The notes below the pieces were generated by a model. That model saw nothing but the letters and a program-made list of their open reading frames with translations, was not told where the DNA came from and searched no databases. Of a stretch of 64,000 bases of DNA, positions 56,820 to 64,000 are shown in pieces. How positions within the stretch are numbered: position 1 is the first letter of the stretch; each line of letters starts with the position of its first letter. Both the position numbers and the translations under genes were made by a program. Source of the DNA: Bacteroidota bacterium (GTDB taxonomy: Bacteria > Bacteroidota > Bacteroidia > Flavobacteriales > Flavobacteriaceae); NCBI GenBank assembly GCA_027620655.1, contig JAQCDS010000001.1, positions 489,051-553,050 of the forward strand, written 5' to 3'.

Positions 56820-57170
56820 ATGGAATCCTTAATTAAATTCGTACAAGACGAGTTTGTAACCAAAAAAGACTTCCCAGAATTTTCTGCTGGAGATACTATC
56901 ACTGTTTATTATGAAATTCGTGAGGGACAAAAAGTAAGAACTCAGTTTTTCCGAGGTGTAGTACTTCAAAAAAGAGGAACTGGAACTTCTGAAACATTTA
57001 CCATCAGAAAAATGTCTGGAACTATTGGTGTAGAGCGTATCTTCCCAATGAATTTACCAGCTTTACAAAAAATTGAAGTGAACAAACGTGGAAAAGTTCG
57101 TAGAGCTCGTATTTTCTATTTTAGAGAATTGACTGGTAAAAAAGCAAGAATTAAAGAAAGAACACGATAG
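56820..57170 (+). CDS. rplS: 50S ribosomal protein L19
   Basis: A 116-residue ribosomal protein located at the 30S-50S interface. Family signatures are ESLIKFVQDEFVTKKDFPEF, KVRTQFFRGVVLQKRGTG and the conserved C-terminal RRARIFYFRELTGKKARIKE. I start at the ATG at 56820; the frame is open for 28 more codons upstream, but that region lies within the leader and contains no conserved sequence. It is followed by a clear terminator. Confidence 0.96.
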   Translation: MESLIKFVQDEFVTKKDFPEFSAGDTITVYYEIREGQKVRTQFFRGVVLQKRGTGTSETFTIRKMSGTIGVERIFPMNLPALQKIEVNKRGKVRRARIFYFRELTGKKARIKERTR

Positions 57171-57194
57171 TTCTTCAATCATATTTTATAAATG

Positions 57195-57224
57195 AAGTGC
57201 AGTAGAAATACTGCACTTTTTTTT
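57195..57224 (+). terminator. Terminator of rplS
   Basis: A perfect 10-bp stem (AAGTGCAGTA / TACTGCACTT) with a GAAA tetraloop, followed by eight T residues, 24 bases after the stop. Confidence 0.92.
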
Positions 57225-57327
57225 GTTAAAAAATTAATATTTATCTAAAAAAGTAAGTACGATTTGCAGATGTTACAAAAATGTTAATTTTCTTCGAGTT
57301 TTAAGAGAAGAAGAAAATTGATTTATT

Positions 57328-57335
57328 TATATTTG
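57328..57335 (+). promoter_or_regulatory. Putative -7 promoter element for isocitrate dehydrogenase
   Basis: TATATTTG, a perfect TAnnTTTG match, 46 bases before the ATG at 57382; no well-spaced TTG was seen. Confidence 0.4.
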
Positions 57336-57372
57336 TGGGCTTTTTATAAGCCACTATTCAAACAAAAAATAA

Positions 57373-59595
<2,223 letters not shown>

Positions 59596-59615
59596 AACAT
59601 ACTCAAAGTTATGTT

Positions 59616-59642
59616 AAAAGCACCTCAATGAGGTGCTTTTTT
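59616..59642 (+). terminator. Terminator of isocitrate dehydrogenase
   Basis: A perfect 10-bp stem (AAAAGCACCT / AGGTGCTTTT) with a 5-base loop and a T tail, 21 bases after the stop codon. Confidence 0.9.
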
Positions 59643-59675
59643 ATTTAGTTTTACGACATAAATTTATGTATATTC

Positions 59676-62030
59676 ATGAGATTAATAGGCCTGTTTTTGA
59701 CAATCGCTGCATTCGGATTTTCTCAAAATCAATTTACGCTTAGCGGAACAATTTATGAAACTGAAGGACAAGAAACCCTTATTGATGCCACTATTATTTT
59801 TCCAGAACTCAATACAGGAACAACCACAAACGAATATGGTTTTTATTCCATTACTCTAGAAGCTGGAACTTATAAAGTACTTATAAGTTATATCGGATTT
59901 GAATCCATAAACCAAACCATATCGTTGAATGAAAACAAAACACTAAATTTCAGTTTAGGCGAAGCTGCGGATACTTTAGAGGAAGTTGTTTTGGAAACCA
60001 ATGTTGAACGCATCAATATTAAAACCCCTCAAATGAGTGTTAATGCACTAACAGCTAGTACCATAAAACAAATTCCTGTAGTATTTGGCGAGGCCGATGT
60101 TATCAAATCAATCACACTTCTTCCAGGTATTTCCAATGGCGGTGAAGGCTCTGGAGGATTTAATGTTCGTGGCGGTTCTACTGACCAAAACTTGGTCCTT
60201 TTAGATGAAGCTACAATCTTTAATACTTCGCATTTATTTGGATTTTTCTCGGTTTTTAATCCCGATGCAGTAAAGGACATAAAGTTATACAAAGGGGGTA
60301 TTCCTGCTAAATATGGTGGGCGCGTAGCCTCGGTTTTAGATATTTACCAAAAAGAGGGGAACAAAAACGAATTTCATGGTAATGGTGGTATTGGATTAGT
60401 GGCCAGTAGAGTTTTGCTCGAAGGTCCGCTAAAAAAAGAAAAAGGATCATTTTTATTGGGTGGTCGATCAACCTATGCACATTTATTTTTACCGATTTTT
60501 GATATCGACAATATTGCTTATTTCTATGATTTAAATACAAAACTGAGCTACCGACTTGATAAAAACAATAAAATCTATTTGTCAGGCTACTTTGGTCGTG
60601 ATGTCTTTAATGTGTCCAATAGTTTTGAAAATACTTATGGCAACACGGTAGTTAATTTCCGTTGGAATCATTTATTTTCAGATCAATTATTTTCTAATCT
60701 ATCATTGATTTATTCCGACTATTATTATGGTTTAGACTTGAATTTTGTGGGATTTGAATGGAATTCAGGCATTCAAAATATGAATATCAAATACGATTTA
60801 AAACATTATTTCAATGATCGTTACACTCTAGAATATGGATTGCATAGCACTTACTATACGTTTAATCCTGGTGTGATTCAACCCAACGGGCCAACATCGG
60901 GCATCAACCGAGAAGAATTAACTAAAAAATATGCTTTTGAAAATGCCATTTACTTAGATGTTAAACAGCAACTCAGGGATAAATTATCTTTAAGTTATGG
61001 TGCACGATTGAGTAGCTTTTTACGTCTAGGTCAAAAAGAACTGAACACATATGATAATGATTTGGCCGTAGCCTTTAATCCTAATTTACAGATATATGAA
61101 TCCGTAGAACCCAATGGAACAATCAATACATCAAGTGGAAAAGTAGAAAAATCATTTTTAAATATCGAACCAAGAGTCGCAGCATCCTATTTGCTCACAG
61201 AGGATAGTTCTATAAAAATCAGCTATAACCGAATGGCTCAATATTTACATTTACTTTCCAACACCACCGCGCCAACGCCTTTGGATGTTTGGACTCCTAG
61301 TGGCAAATACATACAACCACAATTGTTGGACCAAGTTGCTTTGGGGTATTTTAAAAATTATGACAATTACAGTTTTGAGATAGAAACATTTTATAAAAAA
61401 ACCAAAAACCGTATCGATTACATTGATGGCGCCAATTTGATTGCCAATAAAGCCATAGAACAAGTCTTATTAAATGGTCGATCCAGGGCTTATGGATTAG
61501 AATTTTTACTCCGTAAAAACAAAGGGCGTATCAAAGGGTGGTTGGCCTATACCCTTTCAAAATCTGAACAACAAACCCCAGGACGAAATGCCAACGAGCC
61601 GGGTATCAATAATGGCAACTGGTACAACACCCCTTTTGATAGAACACACGATATTTCCATAACCTCAAGCTATGAACTCAACAAAAAATGGAAATTGAAT
61701 GCCAATTTCTTATTTCAAACTGGACAAACCACCACCTACCCCAACGGTCAGTATACTTACAACGGCCTTGTAATTCCAACTTACGAAGCCCGAAATTCTA
61801 GCCGACTACCCGCCTACCATCGACTAGATTTTTCTGCAACTTACACCCCAAAACCCAATAAAAACAAAAGTTGGCGTGGCGAATGGGTATTTAGTGTATA
61901 CAATCTGTATAACAGAAGAAATGCACAATCCCTAAATTTTAGACAAAACCTAGAAACCGGTCAAAATGAAGCTCTAAAGCTCTCTATTTTTGGTGCTATT
62001 GGTGCAGTCACATATAATTTTAAATTTTAG
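59676..62030 (+). CDS. TonB-dependent receptor with carboxypeptidase-like domain
   Basis: A 784-residue outer-membrane receptor. A signal peptide (about 1-16) leads into a CarboxypepD_reg_2 domain (about 20-105, GTIYETEGQETLIDATIIFP) and a TonB plug (about 115-230, GEADVIKSITLLPGISNGGE, GGFNVRGGSTDQNLVLLDEA). The rest is a 22-strand-type barrel; TFDRTHDISITSSYELN-like and AYHRLDFSATYTPK segments are typical of late strands. The ligand is unknown. The downstream DUF4249 lipoprotein gene (3-base gap) forms a receptor/lipoprotein pair seen repeatedly in this phylum. Confidence 0.92.
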   Translation: MRLIGLFLTIAAFGFSQNQFTLSGTIYETEGQETLIDATIIFPELNTGTTTNEYGFYSITLEAGTYKVLISYIGFESINQTISLNENKTLNFSLGEAADTLEEVVLETNVERINIKTPQMSVNALTASTIKQIPVVFGEADVIKSITLLPGISNGGEGSGGFNVRGGSTDQNLVLLDEATIFNTSHLFGFFSVFNPDAVKDIKLYKGGIPAKYGGRVASVLDIYQKEGNKNEFHGNGGIGLVASRVLLEGPLKKEKGSFLLGGRSTYAHLFLPIFDIDNIAYFYDLNTKLSYRLDKNNKIYLSGYFGRDVFNVSNSFENTYGNTVVNFRWNHLFSDQLFSNLSLIYSDYYYGLDLNFVGFEWNSGIQNMNIKYDLKHYFNDRYTLEYGLHSTYYTFNPGVIQPNGPTSGINREELTKKYAFENAIYLDVKQQLRDKLSLSYGARLSSFLRLGQKELNTYDNDLAVAFNPNLQIYESVEPNGTINTSSGKVEKSFLNIEPRVAASYLLTEDSSIKISYNRMAQYLHLLSNTTAPTPLDVWTPSGKYIQPQLLDQVALGYFKNYDNYSFEIETFYKKTKNRIDYIDGANLIANKAIEQVLLNGRSRAYGLEFLLRKNKGRIKGWLAYTLSKSEQQTPGRNANEPGINNGNWYNTPFDRTHDISITSSYELNKKWKLNANFLFQTGQTTTYPNGQYTYNGLVIPTYEARNSSRLPAYHRLDFSATYTPKPNKNKSWRGEWVFSVYNLYNRRNAQSLNFRQNLETGQNEALKLSIFGAIGAVTYNFKF

Positions 62031-62033
62031 TCC

Positions 62034-62834
62034 ATGAAAAAAATCATTTTATACCTATGTATTGGCTCTTTAACCTTAGGATGTGAAGACGTGATAGAGT
62101 TAGACTTAAACACCGCAGCGCCTCGATTGGCCATTGATGCACGACTAAAAGTGAATCCAAACGAGCAGTTTACACAACTGATAAAACTTAGCTTAACTGG
62201 TGGATTTTATAACCAAAATACAACTGTTGTAACTAATGCCAATGTTCAGCTTTTGGATCTCACCAATAGCACCATCCACACTTTTATACACGATTCAAAT
62301 ACTCCTGGAAATTACACCTTGGACTTTATTCCAAGTTTAAATACCAACTATAAATTAACCATCAATTACAACAACGAAGTTTATGAATCTTCTGTAGAAC
62401 AACTGATGCCTACAGTACCCATTGACAATTTGGAACAAGGGGGCGAAACTTTATTTCAAGGCGATGAAAAAGAAGTTTTAGTCACCATTACTGATGATGG
62501 TAGTCGTGAAGATTATTATATTTTTGATTTTGGCTATAATTTATTTTTGGCCACTAAAGATGAATTTTACCAAGGAAACAGTTTTACATTTTCATATTTC
62601 TATGATGATTTAGAGGCTGGAGATACCGCAGAAATTTCTATATATGGTGCCAATGAACGCTATTTCAATTTTATGACCGCTATTATAGAACAAACCGAAG
62701 AAGGGGGCGATCCTTTTGACACCACACCAACTACTGTACGCGGAAATCTCTACAACATTACAAACCCAAGCCAGTACCCTTTGGGGTACTTTAGCATTGG
62801 TGAAACCTACAGTGCAAGTTTGTTGTTGGAATAA
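62034..62834 (+). CDS. DUF4249 family lipoprotein
   Basis: A 266-residue lipoprotein with a lipobox SLTLGC (Cys17) and the family start EDVIELDLNTAAPRLAIDA. A beta-rich Ig-like portion follows (TNANVQLLDLTNSTIH, LDFIPSLNTNYKLTINYN). The family is usually encoded directly after a TonB-dependent receptor, as here (3-base gap), and is thought to act as an associated surface lipoprotein; no ligand is known. The next gene, murQ, has its own probable promoter. Confidence 0.87.
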   Translation: MKKIILYLCIGSLTLGCEDVIELDLNTAAPRLAIDARLKVNPNEQFTQLIKLSLTGGFYNQNTTVVTNANVQLLDLTNSTIHTFIHDSNTPGNYTLDFIPSLNTNYKLTINYNNEVYESSVEQLMPTVPIDNLEQGGETLFQGDEKEVLVTITDDGSREDYYIFDFGYNLFLATKDEFYQGNSFTFSYFYDDLEAGDTAEISIYGANERYFNFMTAIIEQTEEGGDPFDTTPTTVRGNLYNITNPSQYPLGYFSIGETYSASLLLE

Positions 62835-62852
62835 AAAGTCCAACAAAAAAGC

Positions 62853-62860
62853 TATTTTTG
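62853..62860 (+). promoter_or_regulatory. Putative -7 element abutting murQ
   Basis: TATTTTTG matches TAnnTTTG and ends 3 bases before the murQ ATG; an upstream TTG lies 24 bases away. A leaderless or very short-leader transcript would follow. Confidence 0.3.
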
Positions 62861-62863
62861 TAT

Positions 62864-63679
62864 ATGGACTTTACAAAAACCACAGAACAAGACTCGCATT
62901 ATAACCATTTGGAGCAAAAGTCCATTGCAGAACTGCTAAAGGCCATCAATACCGAGGATCACAGCGTACCAAAAGCGGTTAAAAAGGCGTTGCCACAAAT
63001 TGAAATTTTAGTCAAAAATGTAGTCCAACAACTACAATTGGGTGGGCGTTTGTTTTATATGGGAGCAGGAACAAGTGGACGTCTGGGGATTTTAGACGCT
63101 TCTGAATGTCCGCCAACTTTTGGTGTCTCACATGATGTAGTGATAGGACTAATTGCAGGTGGCGATTCCGCTATACGAAAAGCCGTAGAGTTTGCCGAAG
63201 ACGATACCAAACAAGGATGGAAAGACCTTCAAGGTTACAACATCACACCCAGCGATATAGTGGTGGGCATTGCCGCTTCTGGAACAACACCCTATGTGGT
63301 AGGCGCTTTAGAACAGTGTAACCAACACCATATCCCAACAGGCTGTATCACTTGTAACGCCGGAAGTCCATTGGCCAAAACCGCACAATTCCCTATTGAA
63401 GTGGTGGTTGGACCAGAAGTCGTTACAGGGAGTTCACGGATGAAAGCTGGAACAGCACAAAAACTCATTTTAAATATGATTACCACTACTGCAATGATTC
63501 AGTTAGGACGAATAAAAGGCAATAAAATGGTAGACATGCAACTCAGCAACCATAAATTAGTAAACCGTGGAACACGAATGCTAATGAAAGAATTAAATAT
63601 TTCTGAACATGAGGCCAAAAGGTTGCTCGAAGAACACCAAAGTGTCCGTGCAGCCATCACTGCTTTTAAATCCTTATAA
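62864..63679 (+). CDS. murQ: N-acetylmuramic acid 6-phosphate etherase
   Basis: A 271-residue SIS-fold enzyme that cleaves the lactyl ether of MurNAc-6-phosphate during cell-wall recycling. The sugar-binding motif is FYMGAGTSGRLGILDASE, and a second SIS segment is IVVGIAASGTTPYVVGAL; the conserved Glu in LDASECPPTF is the catalytic candidate. I start at the ATG at 62864 (MDFTKTTEQD); a TTG two codons earlier is possible. It is followed after 1 base by the DUF6095 gene. Confidence 0.94.
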   Translation: MDFTKTTEQDSHYNHLEQKSIAELLKAINTEDHSVPKAVKKALPQIEILVKNVVQQLQLGGRLFYMGAGTSGRLGILDASECPPTFGVSHDVVIGLIAGGDSAIRKAVEFAEDDTKQGWKDLQGYNITPSDIVVGIAASGTTPYVVGALEQCNQHHIPTGCITCNAGSPLAKTAQFPIEVVVGPEVVTGSSRMKAGTAQKLILNMITTTAMIQLGRIKGNKMVDMQLSNHKLVNRGTRMLMKELNISEHEAKRLLEEHQSVRAAITAFKSL

Positions 63680-63680
63680 C

Positions 63681-63908
63681 ATGGAACAAAAACACACCAA
63701 CAGACCATTGCTTGTCCAAGGACTAAAAACCATGGGACTAACCTTAGTGCTGCTTTTTCTGGGGCCTTTTTTACTGCATGCTGGGCTGTCTAACCCCGAT
63801 AAACCCCTTTATATTCCACTAGTGGTGGCCGGAATTGTCCTTTGTGGACTAGCGATTTATATGGGTTTTAAAGGCATTAGAATTATAATGGACAGTATTT
63901 TTAAATAA
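63681..63908 (+). CDS. DUF6095 family small membrane protein
   Basis: A 75-residue protein with two membrane helices (about 17-37 and 47-66), including TLVLLFLGPFLLHAGL and IPLVVAGIVLCGLAIYMG. It matches the small flavobacterial family DUF6095, whose members often follow murQ. The ATG at 63681 is 1 base after the murQ stop, so they are co-translated. The function is unknown. The frame is open further upstream inside murQ, which I treat as chance. Confidence 0.82.
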   Translation: MEQKHTNRPLLVQGLKTMGLTLVLLFLGPFLLHAGLSNPDKPLYIPLVVAGIVLCGLAIYMGFKGIRIIMDSIFK

Positions 63909-63928
63909 AAAACTTCGCAAAAACAAAA

Positions 63929-63953
63929 AAACCCCACAGTAATGTGAGGGTTT
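63929..63953 (-). terminator. Terminator of the rRNA operon
   Basis: On the minus strand the arms AAACCCTCACA and TGTGGGGTTT pair with one bulge around a TTAC loop and are followed by a T-rich run (TTTTTTGTTT). It lies 12 bases beyond the 3' end of the 5S rRNA, so it ends the ribosomal RNA transcript entering from the right. Confidence 0.85.
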
Positions 63954-63964
63954 AATTAAAAAAA

Positions 63965-64000
63965 GGCGGTGACCTACTCTTCCACAAGTGTAGTACCATC
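63965..64000 (-). rRNA. 5S ribosomal RNA, 3' end only
   Basis: The last 36 bases, read on the minus strand, start GATGGTACTACACTTGTGG and continue GAAGAGTAGGTCACCGCC, the conserved 3' third of a bacterial 5S rRNA (GATGGTACTGC...GAGAGTAGG). The gene continues to the right of the window, where the 23S and 16S genes are expected. It is convergent with the murQ-DUF6095 pair. Confidence 0.92.

Noticed and set aside
62825..62844. Hairpin GTTGGA/TCCAAC at the end of the DUF4249 gene as a terminator
   Set aside because: Only six base pairs, overlaps the stop codon, and on the plus strand it is followed by A residues rather than T.

Overview
The window is chromosomal DNA from a member of the Bacteroidota, almost certainly a flavobacterium (Flavobacteriaceae or a close relative). 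The evidence is low GC content, the flavobacterial -7 promoter element TAnnTTTG in front of many genes, families largely confined to this phylum (DUF4835, DUF6913, DUF6095, DUF5686, DUF4249, the Bacteroidota-type RNA polymerase omega, a T9SS type A sorting domain), a TonB-dependent receptor with a carboxypeptidase-like N-terminal domain, a 482-residue GAPDH and a monomeric NADP isocitrate dehydrogenase. Genes are dense and mostly housekeeping. No phage, insertion sequence, CRISPR array or tRNA was seen. The 3' end of a 5S rRNA gene lies at the right edge.

Layout. 1-7000: start of a 7TMR-HD protein, thiolase, NlpC/P60 peptidase, a truncated DUF2807 protein, a TPR protein and gyrA. 7-16.3 kb: the two Hsp100 genes clpC and clpB, enclosing hutH, a DUF6314 gene, a TlpA-like lipoprotein and ytxJ. 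16.3-26 kb: smpB, an outer-membrane DUF5686 protein, pcm, then a rightward run of an oxidoreductase, 3-hydroxyacyl-CoA dehydrogenase, DUF1015, yggS, an exonuclease/GIY-YIG fusion, a K+ channel and miaA. 27-40 kb: a long leftward stretch with a two-component system, a glycosyltransferase-ybbR-coaE operon, a T9SS protein broken by a stop codon, fabI, and the recN-DUF4835-coaBC-omega-bamD cluster followed by dapA and DUF6913. 40.2-41.6 kb: an accessory-looking block with one frameshifted lipoprotein gene and a large imperfect palindrome. 41.6-52.5 kb: ligA, prmC, a GNAT enzyme, ribD, an IMPACT-family gene, a thioesterase, dnaA, a low-molecular-weight phosphatase, an RsmI-like methylase, a lysozyme-fold protein, mltG and dapF. 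52.6-64 kb: a DegP-type protease, GAPDH, trmD, rplS, isocitrate dehydrogenase, a TonB receptor/DUF4249 lipoprotein pair, murQ, DUF6095 and the 5S rRNA end.

Functional themes: envelope biogenesis and peptidoglycan (bamD, mltG, dapA, dapF, murQ, NlpC/P60, DegP, outer-membrane receptors), protein quality control (clpB, clpC, pcm, smpB, degP), coenzyme synthesis (coaBC, coaE, ribD) and information processing (dnaA, gyrA, ligA, recN, trmD, miaA, prmC, rplS).

The most striking signal is a set of damaged or unusually started reading frames. Three genes (retropepsin-like lipoprotein, IMPACT family, a two-helix membrane protein), and possibly ribD, become whole if one base is added to a short A or T run. 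The exonuclease fusion begins at ATA where ATG is expected. A T9SS protein has an in-frame TGA just before its sorting domain, and the DUF2807 gene is cut short. This is either real decay or non-canonical decoding, or a systematic homopolymer error in the source sequence. Raw reads or a second assembly would decide. No clearly new multi-gene system was identified; the 40.2-41.6 kb block is the best candidate for mobile, poorly described DNA.
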